This document shows, one piece after another, positions 11,496 through 25,430 of a stretch of DNA of 64,000 nt. Source of the stretch: Tamarix chinensis (taxonomy: Eukaryota > Streptophyta > Magnoliopsida > Caryophyllales > Tamaricaceae); NCBI GenBank assembly GCA_030549775.1, contig CM060174.1, forward strand, positions 14,998,128 to 15,062,127, read 5' to 3'. Within the stretch, counting starts at the first letter, position 1. Every line of letters starts with the position of its first letter. Position numbers and translations under genes: made by a program. Under the pieces are notes generated by a model. That model was not told the origin of the DNA. It searched no databases and saw only the letters and a list, made by a program, of their open reading frames with translations.

Positions 11496-13000
11496 TGTAA
11501 GAAAATCAAATGATGAGGTAAGGGGTGTATAGAAGAAAAACTTTCCTAGGCCAGATGGGACAGGAAGCAACAATTATAGTTGTAGAGCAACCTACATGAG
11601 CCAGAGGAGAGAAGAAAGGTAACAGGAGAGAAGAGAGGTGGTAGATGAGAAAATGTATATCAAAATGTGTTTGTTGGATATTTTTAGCTAAATAAAATTG
11701 AATGAGGATTCGAATATTATGAAAATAATCTCAAGCCACCAAACATATGCTTATAGCATAAAGGCACACTAATTAAAAGTTTTCATAAATATTTAAAGAA
11801 GAATCAAAGCAACACATGAAAGCACTTGAATGTTTTAATAGAACTAATTAATTGATTCGGCAATACCAGCTAGTTGGTTCTTCTCTGAGGATATTATGGG
11901 TTCAAGGATGAACTAGTTGACCGATTTTGGGTGACTAACCAATCGGTTTATCTAAAGTTCATATTTTTATCCAAATTTTAATTACCTTCTAAAACTAAAA
12001 CTGTTTCATTTCATATTAACATAATTTAAATATATTTTATAAAGTATTGGATAAGCTATTACACATGTCATCATAAAGACCCGCAACTAGTGAGAGCGTG
12101 TAGTTTTATGCATGATCTATCGGACACCATGATTGTTGCTTTTGCCAGGAATATTGGCCCAACAATTAGCCTAGCTGCTAAGTTGTGGGCACGTAAGGAC
12201 ACCTGGCTCTAGCTAACACTCTTTCCATTAGGACTCTTGTCATTGAAAGTGATGTTGGCTCTATTACTTAGTTGATTTCTCTCTCATGCTAATTTTGACG
12301 GCCCATACCATGCCATTGATTTGGATTGCCAGTAGTATTTGAAGGAGATCACTAAAGTCTCCGTCAACCACATTTCCCATTTAAAAAAAAAAAAAAAACT
12401 AGTACGGACTCGTTATTTTAGGATGTAGTATCAAGTATGAATTTATTTTTTTTTTAATTATTTTAAAGTCTAATTAAGTCAAATTATTTAAAGTTCAACA
12501 ATCTATTCAGCATTTAGATCACTTTTTTTGGTATCCAATTTACATATACATATAGAGAATATTATTTATACATTTATACTTATATATATATATTAATTAG
12601 TATAATTATATGTACATAATATTTTATATTTATAACTAAATACTTTAAAATTATATTAATTTTTATTCTATTAATTATATTTAAATAGACCTCAAACTAA
12701 TTTTTCCCCTTTTTTTTTCGATCGTTGCTTACATATGTATTAGCAAGGTGGTACGGGACCTGCCGGTCCTCATACTATGTATAATTTATCTTGATCCTTT
12801 TTGTTTGTTTTGGACCTTGCGTAGCGCCTCTGTACCAGTGATTAATTGACAAAGTTGGACAAATGGGTCCATCCTATTGGTTCGTATTACATCATCGTAT
12901 GATTCGCTTCACTTGATTGTGGGCCTTTAGCACCAAGACACCAGGTACCGATAAATGATGACAGCCGGTTTTTGACCTAATATTTGAGTCAGAACTCGGA
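11496..13000. other. Unassigned intergenic sequence
   Basis: A purine-rich stretch, then mixed sequence with GTTGACCGATT motifs near 11880-11950 shared with 4690-4740, a 16-base A run near 12390, and moderately G+C-balanced sequence at 12060-12370 and 12720-13000. No reading frame, splice pattern or terminal repeat that I can defend. Confidence 0.35.
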
Positions 13001-13099
13001 AGCAGGGAATAGCTTAACATGGTTCATTAATACTCAAAGTTGCGGCCATTATATTGACTCTACGATTAGCTTCTCCGCCTACTGAGTTCCATGTCTGTT

Positions 13100-14250
13100 G
13101 TGAAAGAAGTGATAAATGGATTATATAGATCGAATTTGAGTCAGATAGATTTAGATTAGATTAAATTTAAATTGATATATAATTATGTTAGATTTAAATT
13201 CGTACATTAAATTTTTTATATTTGGATTGAATTTAAATCTATAGAATTTAAATCTGATCAGATTTTGATTGGATGAATTTGAATCTGCAGATTCTGGATC
13301 ATATTGAAATTATATCAAGTTAATTTAATTTATAATTTATATCGAAATTAATTATTATTAAATTAAATTTTGTTTACTTATTATTATTATTATGCTTATT
13401 ATAGTAATTTTTATCATAATATATATAATGATATAAAAAATTATTATTATGAAATATTTAATAAACAATAATAATTTATTATCATCAATAGTATTATAAT
13501 TATAGTTATTGTTATAACTATTATTATATACATAAATAAAATTATTATTATAATAGTTATTATCATGTTAATTATAAAAATTATCGTTATTATTATACTT
13601 AATTATTTTTGTTGTTGTTATAATATAAGAATCATTATTATCAATAGAAATACAAATAAAATTTTACTATTATTATTATTATTATTATGCATATTATAAT
13701 TATTATATTTAAAATTATATTTTGTTGTTTATAATGATTATAAAATAATAATAATAATTTTATGATATAATCTTATCGACGCTAATATGATATTAAAATA
13801 AAGTAAGAAGAATAAAGTCTCACTAGCTTTGTTTCATTCGTTGTTATATGGATTGTGTATTTTTGTTTACATAAAATTTTATTAATAAGATAGTTTATTG
13901 GTGTTTATGTATTAATTTATATGAGATAAAATGTTACATATATGGATCAAATTTGACTTTAATTTTAATCAGGTTTGGAATTATATCATGTTGTAGATCA
14001 AGTTCAAATAGGGTTATTTTGGTTTGGGTAAGTTAAGATTGGATCATTAGTGAGTTTCTATTAGGGTTTCGGTCTAGTTCTTTTGGGGTTAGATTATTTT
14101 TATTTTATTCATTTTGAATATATGTTATGATTGGGTTAACTTAATTTGGATCGGATTTAAATTGATTTGGTTTATTTTATAAGATTTGATTTTTTGAGTG
14201 CATATTAAATTTTGAATGAATCAATCAGGTCGAATAAACTTTACCTTACC
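13100..14250. other. A+T-rich repeat-like sequence with TTA runs
   Basis: Words such as GATTTAAATT, GGATTGAATTT and TTATTATTATTATTA recur. The two edges (about 13105-13330 and 14050-14240) carry GATTTGGATCGGATTTAAAT-like words in loosely inverted arrangement, as seen at decayed transposon ends. I could not place termini or a target duplication. Confidence 0.35.
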
Positions 14251-14685
14251 AGTTCTACCGACATGCAGCAACAATAATCATCATCAAATACTAGTACGTG
14301 TGTGTGCGTGCACGCATGCGTGTTTATAATAATAATAATAATAAATTTATAATAAATTTACCATTCAGAATAATATAACATCCCTTTTTATCTAACCAAA
14401 CTTTATTTTTTATTTATAGCTTTTCATTATTAAAGATATTGAATTATTATTATTTAAAAGATCTCACTAAAATATCATTTATTCATTAATTAGTCATATA
14501 ATTTTAAAATGTATTATTAATAACATTATAAATAAAAATTTAGCTGGTTGTATTATTATAATTACTAATAACATAATTAGAACCAAATAAACAAGTACAT
14601 TAATTATGATTAAAAAAGAAGGATTACAACAATTTAGGATATATAATACCTATAAGTAAAAAAGATCAATAATCAATATTTGGAT

Positions 14686-14870
14686 GAATGGTTGAGGTGG
14701 CTAAAGTATATCTCGGTAGTTGTGGGTTCAAATCCTTATAAATTTTATAAGTCCCGGCTGATGTAAAATTTAAGATGCCATAGAAAATTAATCCCTTGAC
14801 CTCCATCTCACCTATTATTACACAATTTTCATGGTGTCCTCCACTACACCAAGTTGATCTTTATGATATA
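14686..14870 (+). mobile_element. Possible tRNA-derived SINE
   Basis: GTGGCTAAAGTATATC (from 14697) resembles a pol III box A, and GGTTCAAATCC (14725-14735) is a good box B, about 25 bases apart. An A+T-rich body follows with no open frame. Box order and spacing fit a SINE head, but I cannot see a clear tail or target duplication, and it does not fold into a full tRNA. It could be a chance match or a tRNA relic. Confidence 0.4.
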
Positions 14871-15803
14871 TGGTTATATCAAAATATACTTAATTTAAAA
14901 TTATATGGTATTTTATGATACCATTGCAAAGTCCTAACTCTGCCATTGTGTATATATATATAAACACTTAATCCTACTTTACATTGTGGCATAATCTTTT
15001 TTCCCACTATGAATAGAGGTGATTGGATGTGTGCCGTCTATCTATGACTAGCCTACTTACAAGCATGTACGGCCCATATATGAGGATTATATCTATAAAA
15101 TATATAATATCTTAGTTATAGTAGTAGATAAACTTTACATCTAAACTAATATCTATCTATTTATATATAAATCTATATTTATTTTTTCACCTATATCAAT
15201 ATAATAAAATTATTTGTAGTTCATAAGGTATATTCTTTCTATACTAATTATAGATTATAATTACAACTTAAATTCCTATTCAAAAAGTAATATTATAGCT
15301 CATTAAATAATTAAGGAATAAGATAGTTTAACAGATATTTTAGCTATACTATACTTTTATTTTTTAAGTATAGTAATAAAAAAAGGAAAAGTTATGACTA
15401 TATACTCAATTCTTATTAATAATAATAAATCAAATTATCCTCCTCACATGTAAAATAGATAACTCTTACACATTTTATTTTCTTAACTTTTCCCTCTTAT
15501 TGCTTTTTTTTTTCTAATTTTACTTATTCCTTATAACCCAAACTAGATTGTAGACAAAGTTCAAACCTTAATTCAATGTATATGTTTTTATTATTTCTAT
15601 GTACATTTTATTAGCGTAAATATTAATGGAACTTTTAAATTCTTTGACAAGTATTCTTAATAATTAAATATGAACATAGTTATTAATTAATTATCTTTAA
15701 TTTATTTACATTTATTATTTGGATATAATTCATTTTTTTATGATATTACTCTATTTAATAAATATTTGTTATCAACCAAATAATAATGACCAATTAAATA
15801 TTA

Positions 15804-16046
15804 CTCCATCTATATGAAAAAGAAAGTAATTCTATCATTAAAGTTTTGCATAAAAAGAAAATTTATTTTAGAAAATTCAAAACCGACTTTTTTATTTTTA
15901 ACCTCACTTTTTTTCCTATTATTTATGCATTAAATACTTTGTTATTTTTTAGTGAATGTTGTAAATGTAATTATAAAACTAATTTTATTAGTTTCTTATA
16001 AAATGTTTACATTGATAGAATAACCTCATTTTTTATATGGAGGGAA
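15804..16046. mobile_element. Stowaway-type (Tc1/mariner) MITE, about 243 bp
   Basis: The left end CTCCATCTATATGAAAAA and the right end (inward TTCCCTCCATATAAAAAA) form imperfect inverted repeats of the CTCCCTCCGT class, flanked by TA dinucleotides at 15802-15803 and 16047-16048. The interior is A+T-rich with no frame. Confidence 0.75.
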
Positions 16047-16049
16047 TAC

Positions 16050-16825
16050 ATATTTGTAGGGAATAATAAAATATAAATTTTACATCTTGATTTAAATGTA
16101 TAATATTTAGTATTGTACATTCAATAATAATACTATTGTATAAATAAATTTCTTAAATTATGATTAGCATTATTTTTATCATTATTACTACCTATTATAT
16201 GTAACTTTATATTTAATTTAATTTATAAAATTTAGAAAAAGTAAAATTCATACATCACACAAGTGAAACACTAGTAAGGATTATACTTAAGTCTTCGAGA
16301 TTCTAGACATCCAAGGTATTGGTTGAACCAAAATAATTTTTTATTAGAGTTTTTTAGATTATAAGAATTTTTATTAAATTTCATATTGCATTTAAATTAT
16401 TTATTTTGTGTTTAATTTTTAACCTTTTCTTTAATTTGACACCATAAATGATATCTAAAGTCTGTCATATTTTACATTGTATTTGGTAATCTAATGTACA
16501 TGTAGATTATAAAGCATATTTAATTTTATGATGATAAATAGATAAATAAATATGATATTTATTTCATAATGATAATCATCATAAATAACTGAAAAAGTAA
16601 AAAAAATGTTATATGATATACATTTGTATTACATAGTATGAAAAATTAATAAAAGAATATTGGTTTATATAGTTTGTTTTATGAATTTTTTTAAAAATAA
16701 ATATAAAAATAATACCCACTCATAGCTTATCATTTATCAATACTATATTAATAACATAATTGGAGGAAGGTTTATTTTATTTTATGATGAATCTTTTGTT
16801 AGAATACTGTATTTTTATTATTAGA
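16050..16825. other. A+T-rich intergenic sequence
   Basis: Very A+T-rich, no open frame or recognisable repeat termini seen. Confidence 0.4.
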
Positions 16826-16828
16826 ATC

Positions 16829-16950
16829 ATATATATATATATATATATATATATGGTAACAATAACTTTATAGTTACACAAGACATCCCAAATAATTTAT
16901 ATTATGCAAGATGTTTCATGGTCTAGCATCGTGCAACATGTGGTATAGTA

Positions 16951-17012
<62 letters not shown>
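16829..17012. repeat. Microsatellites (AT)n and (AAT)n
   Basis: An (AT) run of about 12 units near 16830-16854 and an (AAT) run of about 17-18 units near 16960-17012, separated by single-copy-looking sequence. Confidence 0.9.
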
Positions 17013-17014
<2 letters not shown>

Positions 17015-17079
17015 TTTTAATTCATTTACTTTTAATTTGGTTTATTAAAAAATATACCATAATTTTTCTAATTTTTTTT

Positions 17080-17802
17080 ATGAATAGATATCTATATTAA
17101 TATATTTTTGATAAAAATAAAATTGTGAAAAATTAATATATTAGTGGTAAAAGATTAGTTTTAAGTAAAAGAATAAAAAAATATCAACTATCTGGTAAAA
17201 AATCAACACATGTGTAGTGAAGATTAATATATTAGTGGTAAAAGATCAATTTTAAGTGGATTAGTAATGGTAAAAGATTAATTCACTAGTAGAAAAACTA
17301 ATATATTAGTGGTAAAAAATTAGTATATTAATGATAAAAAATTAATAAATTAATTATGAAAGATCAATACATTAGTGGTAAAATATAAGTGCATTAATAG
17401 TTAATGATCAATTCACTAGTAAATAAATAATATATTAGTGGTAAAAAAATCAGTACATGAGTGGTGAAAGAACAATTTTAAGTAAAATAATAGAAAAATA
17501 TCAACTTGCTGGTTAAAAAAAATTAATATATTAGTGGTGAAATTTCAGCTTAAATAGAATAATGGTAAAAGATTAATTTATTGGTGATAAATTATTACAT
17601 TAGTGGTAAAATATCAGTACATTAGTAGGAAAATATTAGTACATTAGTGGTAAAAGATCAATTTTAAGTAAAATAATGGTAAGATATCAACTCACTGGTC
17701 AAAAGGAAAAAATATTAGTTTATTAGAGGTGAAAGATTAATATACTAGTGGTGAATGATCAATTTTTAAGTAGAATAGTAATAATTATGAAAGATTAATT
17801 TT
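17080..17802. repeat. Degenerate A+T-rich tandem array (TTAGTGGTAAAAGATCAATTTTAAG units)
   Basis: Repeated words ATATTAGTGGTAAAAGAT, CAATTTTAAGTAAAATAATGG and ATCAACTCACTGGT appear many times. The same array continues at 33430-33780, so everything between was inserted into one older array. The direct repeat AATTT sits at both junctions (17798-17802 and 33430-33434). Confidence 0.75.
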
Positions 17803-19369
17803 ATAATACTCCCAAACCCTAATTTAGGAATTAATAATAAAATAAAAATTAATAGGTGATATTCAATTAAATATACCATTTTTAATAAAATAATAATATT
17901 ATAATAAAATAATTAAAGCCAAAAAGAAGAAAAATATTGTAGGAATTAAATTAGAGGAGGTTAGAATAATTTACTAAACTAAAATAAATTTTAAGTAAAT
18001 TATATTAATAATAATTTCTAAATTAATAAAAAAATTATTTATTTATTTTTACTAATTTTATTATTGTCAAAATTTAAAAAAAAAAATCCAAACACTCCAA
18101 CCACCTCATTTTTCTTTTTTCCTTTTCCCTTTTTCTCTCTTTTTCTTCTTTTTCTTTTTCTTTTTCTTTCTTTTTCTTTTTCTCGCCGACCTGGGCCCTT
18201 CCCAATGCCGCCCACTCCTTCTCCCCCTCCTCTCCTTCCTTCCTCGCACGACCCAAGCCGCCCCACCCCCGCCTTTCCTTTTTTTCTCCCTTCCATTTTC
18301 CCTTCTTCCCCTTTTGCCCTCGTCTTCTACCTTCCCCCCAATCTACCATCGAATATGACTGGTTTGTAGCCATGGTTCTCCCTCTCCCCTCATCTTCCCC
18401 CCATCCTAACCTATAGGGCTTGCAGCTAGCACTGCCCTACACTAGTTTCTGCCCCTCTACAATCCTAACATCCCCACCTAACCCCTTTGTAACCCTACCA
18501 AAGTCCCAACCCTGCCCCCTAATAAATTGCACCATCGTAGGCCTACATCGGCCTACCACGGCCAGCCGGTAGCCACCTGCTCCCTCCCACTCCCTTGTCC
18601 TCATTGTCCTTTGTCTTCTTCTCCTCCACTGTGCCTATAAAAGCTCTTCCTCACCCTTCTTCTTTCCTTTTTCTTTCTGTCTAGAATTTCCCTTGCCTCC
18701 TTCTCTCGCTGCTCCTTCAGACGCAACTACTGCCACCATCCAAACTTCCACTCACTCTCTTCCCTGCACCTGTAATACCTTAATTTTTACTACTGAAAAA
18801 TTTCTTTTATAGCGGAAACAGCTAAGTAAAAATAGTGGGGGTTACCACCGTGATCGACATAATTCTGGCTTATGCAACCATCCTTACATCAATCACAAGG
18901 CTAAAAGTTTCAAAGTGATATAATGAAATTAAAATCAAAAGTGCATTTATAATACAAATACTAAGTTTGGAGTATTACTCAGAGTTTACAATACCTAAAT
19001 ACAGAAAGGGAATATCGTGGATCAAGAGTCCAAAAGGGGTATCCAGTTTAATACATAACCCTCACTCATCCCCACATAAGGCGTCATAGGCAGCAAAGTT
19101 ATCTATCTAATCCTCTGAAACCTGTACAAAAGATATAGGACTTTTTGCATGTGGGAATGAGCAGCACCCATAAAACGGGTGGTCAGTACACTACGTACTA
19201 AGTAAGGGAACAATAATATCGAAAATAGGAATACAAGTAGCATATGCTTCCACATTAAATTATAAAGGAATTACAACCAAGTAAATGATCATCTCATAAG
19301 GTATAATATGATCCAGATCTTTTTATTAAGTATAGTCCATTTCATTCTTTTTATGTGCGATGAGTGCAG

Positions 19370-19700
19370 GAACTCCACTATTCTTAAACCGATGGAACGG
19401 TCTGAAACTTCTCAAGGACAATGCACCCGAGCCACTATTCTACTAGGTGGAATGAGAATAAATCACCATGGTCCTGACTTACGCATTCTTTTACTTTAAA
19501 TCATTAGTATATTTCCCATAGGTTGCAAAGATATGTTTTAATTCACGATGAGTAGGCACCCCACTATTCTCAACCGGTGGAACGGTTTGAAACTTCTCTG
19601 GGACAACACACCCAAGCCACTATTCTTTTAGTGGAACGGAGATTAAAAACATCATATCAGGGTAGAATGCTCCTAGGCCACTATTCTACTCGGTGGAACG
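19370..19700. repeat. CCACTATTCT / GGTGGAACGG array within the minus-strand repeat
   Basis: Reverse-orientation counterpart of the CCACCGG-bearing array at 9100-9520: four or so units with CCACTATTCT(A/C), GGTGGAACGG and a spacer. The palindromic CCGGT.CCACCGG core is degraded here to ACCGGTGGAACGG or weaker. Confidence 0.65.
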
Positions 19701-22619
19701 AGAATACATATATATAGATTTAAGAAAAATAATCCCATGGCCCTACTCATGTGCTCTTTCACTTTGAGTGATTAACATATTATTCAATGGTTGATTCTCT
19801 GGCATAGAATACAGTCAAACAAGTATGCGTGTAATATAGGTCCAAATCCTTAAGACCTGTCAAAATCTAATTACACTTCGTTTAGTGTTCATTCTCCCAT
19901 GTTGGTTGTCCCACTCACATTGTATTATGACATCTCCCGAAATTCCCTCATTAGTATTACACCCTAAAAAAATCACACCCTAATTCTCATAAGTTTGATT
20001 TAGTAATCTCATCCTAATATTTATATGTCACACACTAAAGTATCCAAGTCTAAACCCCATAAAATTATCATGACACTTCATATGAAATATTCATCATTTC
20101 TAATTCCCAATAGTTATTCTCTAATCCATGAAGGTGGAATAATAATATTAACATCTTAAGATGAATTGCCCCAAATTTATGATTAAACATTTATGAACCC
20201 CAAAATAACGATAATATTCCCATGAATTTCTCAAGTTATTATTGTCATAATTTAAGTCTCTTAACACATAAATTACCAAAACTTCCTTAATATCCCATAA
20301 TGACTAGTTATCCTTTTAGCACAATTAACACATTTCCTTTATACAAACTCATACCTTCCATTCATATTATTTTTCCAAGTTCCCATTAATTATCATACCT
20401 CATGAGAGACCTTAAGGCCATTTTCCACAACCCATTCAGCCCATATTCATATTATAAGACATAATTTTACAATTATGACATTATCATTATTCAACCCATA
20501 TATCATACCTTAAGATATAATCTTCACAAATATGACATTCTCATCATTCAATCCAGATTTCATACCATGAATATACTTCCACAAGTGTGATATTATCATC
20601 ATTCAACCATAGATATATTTCCACAAGTATGATATTAACAATACTCAACCCATATTTCATGCTATAAGATGTATTCTTACAAATATGATATCATTGTCAC
20701 AATCATAACATAATGGTATCTCTTACAACCCTTATATTCTTTCAACATGACATGCATAACATCACAAATTATCGATATCAACATATATTACATATTATAG
20801 CAGTAATATCATGAAAAACACATTTATTCGAACAAGCAATTATCATCAAAAATCCTAAGCATCAAATAGTATCCTTAATAACTAGAACACCAGGCTCTAA
20901 GCACGCAAAATCCTAGACTTCTTCCTCCAAAGCTGTTGGAAAACCACCAATGAAAAATAGTAAAATTATGGTTAGGTTTGAAGAGTTAAACTAAAGGGGA
21001 AATCAAGATAAAGAGGGTAGAAGTAGGTATAACTGTAGTCCAATGAAAGCTTGAGATGTGTTGATGTGTAGAGGAATGTGTGGTGGAGCTATGGTAGGAG
21101 TTTGGTGGTGTTTAGTTGAGGTTTAGGGGTAAAAATAGGGATGCACAGCCAAAGGAATGGGGTTGCACGAATGTGTGGCAGGCTGTGCAACTTCTAGTTG
21201 AGAGAAAACAAAATGCATAGCTAGGAGGTGCAAAGCTGCACAGCTGTGCATAATCTGGCTAAGAGGAAATTTTTTACGCGGTAAGACGGTGTAGGGATTA
21301 CACGGCTGTGCAGTAGGGGATTTTAAGTGTTGCACGACCGTGTAATAAATGGTGCACCAGCCATGCACTCAGCAACGTTGTAATGCGCAAGAGGAAGAAG
21401 GAGGGAAAAGAGGCGGCAGTCAGAGGCGATGGCCAGCGACGACAAGGGGGAAGGTTGGTGTAACACCCCAAAATTCACTACTTTTTTTTAAAGTGAAAGA
21501 AATTACAATAGAAATATTTACATTAAAACCAGTGAATTCTGGGGATGTTACCGCCACACTTAGTACCAGACCGGTTCACTCTTACCGTTTCGGTACCAAG
21601 TGCTAAGGCTAAGAAAATACTATTAATAATACCATTAATTATTCAATTTATAAAAACGAGAATCAGAGTACGCGCAAGTCTTACATAATTCGAAATACCG
21701 GCTATTTTTTTTCTAGATAATAACTAAACAACATTAATAAAATTGTTTCTACAACTCAAACATAATAAAGATAACATGAGTCATAAATTAAAAGGAAAAT
21801 AGCCACGTCACTCTAGAGATTGATCCATCCCAACTATCATTCCGCCCCTCTTGATGTCCCGTAGACATCAATAGCATCAAAGTAGGTGTCTCCTACCTGC
21901 AACAGATTAGACGGGCCTTCTGCTCGTGGGAATGAGTAGTACCCATGAAAAGGGTGATCAGTACGCTACGTACTGAGTAAGGTAACCGAGTACTAAGGCT
22001 GGCATATAACACATCAAATCATGCAAGATAATGATCAACATACATTTACACACCCACACATATGATATATAGAAGCATAAAGTGAAATCCATAGCTTATA
22101 ATCAACAAGTCCACACATAAGGCCCAAAAGGTCCAGATTAATTATTTAATCATCCTTTTATCGGAAGTTGATTCACATTATGCCTTTTTATCAATCCATG
22201 CGAGTATAGGAACACCCCACTATTATAACCGGTGGGTCGGTCACACATAGAGTATCATGCCCTAACCACTATTATTGCCGGTGGATCGGTCACATATAGG
22301 GTACAACCCTAACCACTATTCCTGATCGGTGGATCGGCTTGGTTCCTGCTCGCATGGTGTTCCACTGTAAGTAATTAGTATCTTTTAATAGCATTGACAA
22401 CTCTGGTTTGTCTTTATTGAGCTCGGGATCCCCCACTATTATAACCGGTGGGTCGATCTCATATAGGACCTCATGTCCTAACCACTATTATAACCGGTGT
22501 ATCGGTCACATATAGGGTAAAACCCTAACCACTATTCCTGACAGGTGGATCGGCTGGTCCCGTCTCAATATCTTCCACTTTAAGTAATTAATGTCTTAAA
22601 TATTTTATTCATAAACATT

Positions 22620-23065
22620 TGCCCAAACATGCATGACTAACTCCATACAACCCTAGCTCCCATGCAAACCCTAACTCCATGCAAACCCTAACTCCACATA
22701 AACCAGACTTTCTCCATGCAAACCCTAACTCCACGTAACCCACACTTCCATGCAAACCCTAACTCTATGAAACCCACACTTCCATGCAAACCCTAATTCC
22801 ATGCAAACCCTAACTCCACGTAACCCACACTTCCATGCAAACCCTAGCCCCCATGCAAACCCTACTCCATGCAACCCTAACTCCACGTAAACCACACTTC
22901 CATGCAAACCCTAACTCCCATGCAAACCTTACTTTATGCAACCCTAACTCCACATAAACCACACTCCCATGCAAACCCTAACACCATACAATTTTATGCA
23001 AACCCCAACACCATATCATTTCATGCAAAACCCTAACACCATACCATTTCATGCAAAACCCTAAC
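22620..23065. repeat. CATGCAAACCCTAACTCCA tandem array
   Basis: About twenty imperfect units, cleaner than the copy at 420-830. Each has CATGCAAACCCTAA followed by CTCCA, CTCCACGTAA or CACCATACCATTT spacers. The short minus-strand frame of repeating GVRVCMELGFAWK words at 22725-22907 is a translation of the array. Confidence 0.9.
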
Positions 23066-23577
23066 ACCACATTGTTACACATCCCAGTTCCCACCATTAT
23101 TTTACCACCCTATCATGCATGTCTTAAGGCCACATCATGCAATAATAATAACATAAATATCCACATAATTCTCATGCCATAATTTATTCATACCAACATA
23201 CTTCAACTCCACTTTATACCGCATACGAAATAATTAATAATGATAAACATAGAATACATGGCATATGAAGCACATAATGCATATAAACACACAAACGACC
23301 TTAGTAATACCCTTACCTAAAACGACACCGGTCTTGGTGCATACTCCTATTCCACTTGAGGGATTTGACTGGGTTCACCTATTATATAAAAATATACTAG
23401 AATTAGGCTCCCTCCTAAAATTTTATTATTCCCTAACTTATTCTAAGACTTGGTTTTTAATTAAAACAATATTACCCAATAATTAACTATATGAAATGTT
23501 ACTTAAAAATACAAATAAATTACTATTTTCATTCGAAAAGAGTAGCGATATAAGGGTTCCTACCCTTCACCAAAATA

Positions 23578-23587
23578 GTATTAGTAA

Positions 23588-23665
<78 letters not shown>
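23578..23665. repeat. Compound (AGT)n(AAT)n microsatellite
   Basis: About fourteen AGT/TAG triplets run directly into about fourteen AAT triplets. A further (AAT)10 run is at about 24119-24149. Frames across it encode poly-S/poly-N or poly-Y and are not genes. Confidence 0.9.
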
Positions 23666-23667
<2 letters not shown>

Positions 23668-24117
23668 GTAAAATATTATTAATAATACTCTTATTAGTAG
23701 AATATTAATATTAATAATAATATAAATCTTAAAATTATAAGGTGGCTTTCGAAACCACCCCATTTAATAATAATACTATTCGATAATGGTAATAATGATA
23801 TTAATACTATATATATATACTTATAATATAAAAGTTAATAAAGATAATAATAATAATATAATTAGTAATAATGTTAAAAATGATAATAATAATAGTAATA
23901 AAAAGCAAGGGTGCAAGACCTAATTAAAATTTTAGGTTTCGACCCCCTGAAATAATTACAATATTAAATTAATTATTACACTAATAATAATAATATTAAT
24001 AATAATAGTAAACATGTAATAATTCCATTAAATAACTAAAATTCGAGAATAATAATTTATCTAACTCAAGAATACTCCCAAACCTGTCAACAAAATTTAG
24101 CAATTAGGTTACAGTTG

Positions 24118-24149
<32 letters not shown>

Positions 24150-24819
24150 TAAAATCAAATTAATATTAAAAACTAGGATAAAAGTAGAATAATTCTCAAT
24201 AAATCGAAAGGAAGTGTTGAAAAGGTCTAGGGTTTCACCTTGAGTTGGCGGGGATGGGTGGCACCGGCAGTGGTACCCAGAGGTGGCCGAAAAAGTGATC
24301 TAAAAGGGGCGAAAATGAAGAAAAAGAGGGAAAGGAGAAAAAGAAAAGAAGTTTATGGGTCGGTGGGGGAGAATTAGCAGGAGTTTTTGAGTGGTTCAGA
24401 GGGTGGTAGAAGCGGCAGATGTGGTGGTGGGCGGTGGTTTAAGGTTTCGGGGTAAAAATTCTGGCGAGAGGAATAGCAAACTTTGCACGGTTATGGAGGC
24501 CCATGCGAGAAGAATCGAAGGTTGCGAATTGTTTAATTAATTAGAGGGTGTTGTAGGGAAGAGTTTGGGAGGCAGAGATGGTGGTGAGGTTGGCTAACGG
24601 CGGAGGAAAGTGCGTTTAAAGTGGCGGTGGTGCACAGACTTAAACTTAGGGTTTCGGGGGAAAGAAAGCTCGATTTCAGACCATGTGAGGGGTATTTATA
24701 ATGGTAGAGGGTAGGCTCGTGTTTTGGAGGTTACTAGGAGGTCAAAGCCAGTGAGAAAATGGGGTGGTTATAGTGTAGATCGGTCAGCACGATTTCAAAT
24801 AGTGCCTGACCTTCGCAAG

Positions 24820-25430
24820 GGAAAATGAAGGCAAACATGGAGAAGAAAAGGGTAGTGGGGCAATTCAAATTGGAGTGTGCATCGAGGGAAAGAGAATGGG
24901 CGGAAGAAAGGCCGGTCACGACACATGTGGCCGGCAGCGCCATTTTCGGGGGATGGAAGTTGCAAGTTCGACAATGGCGGGGAAAGGAGGAAGAAGGAAG
25001 GAGGTGAGTCGGCGGTCGGGGGAAAAGAAAGAAAAGAAAAAGAAAGGGGAAACCGGGCCAATCGGCTCGAGGTGAGGAAAAAAACAAATGAAACGCAGAG
25101 TTTTGATAGAAAAGGGAATGAAGAGCAGCTTTCCGGTGCGGTCGAGCGCAACGGTACAAAGGTAATAATCAAAACGCATCGTTCGAGTGGGAGAAGGAGT
25201 CAAAACGCGGCGTGGCGAGGGGGAGGATGGAGGACGATCACGCGAACCGGGCCGCACTGAAGGAAAAGAAAAGAGGAAAGGGGGACTGGGTCGTTGGGCT
25301 GGCCCAGTTCGGGGAAAGAAAAGGAAAAAGAAAAGAAGAAGAAGAAGGAAAAGAAAGAAAAAGAAAGAAAAAGGAAGAAAGAAAAGGGAAAAGGAAAAAG
25401 AAGAAGAGAAAAATAGGAAGGTTGGGTTAA
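24820..25430. repeat. Purine-rich G/A block of the minus-strand LTR-like repeat
   Basis: GGAAAAGAAAAAGAAAG-like runs with CCGGGCC islands; the reverse complement of the C/T blocks in plus-strand copies. Seven or more overlapping frames of 60-140 residues on both strands are low-complexity (K/E/R/G or S/F/P/L) and not supported as genes. Confidence 0.8.

Noticed and set aside
14697..14735. tRNA gene
   Set aside because: Box A- and box B-like words only; no cloverleaf, anticodon arm or acceptor stem could be folded.
23496..23763. Poly-S/N and poly-Y frames
   Set aside because: Direct translation of the (AGT)n(AAT)n microsatellite.
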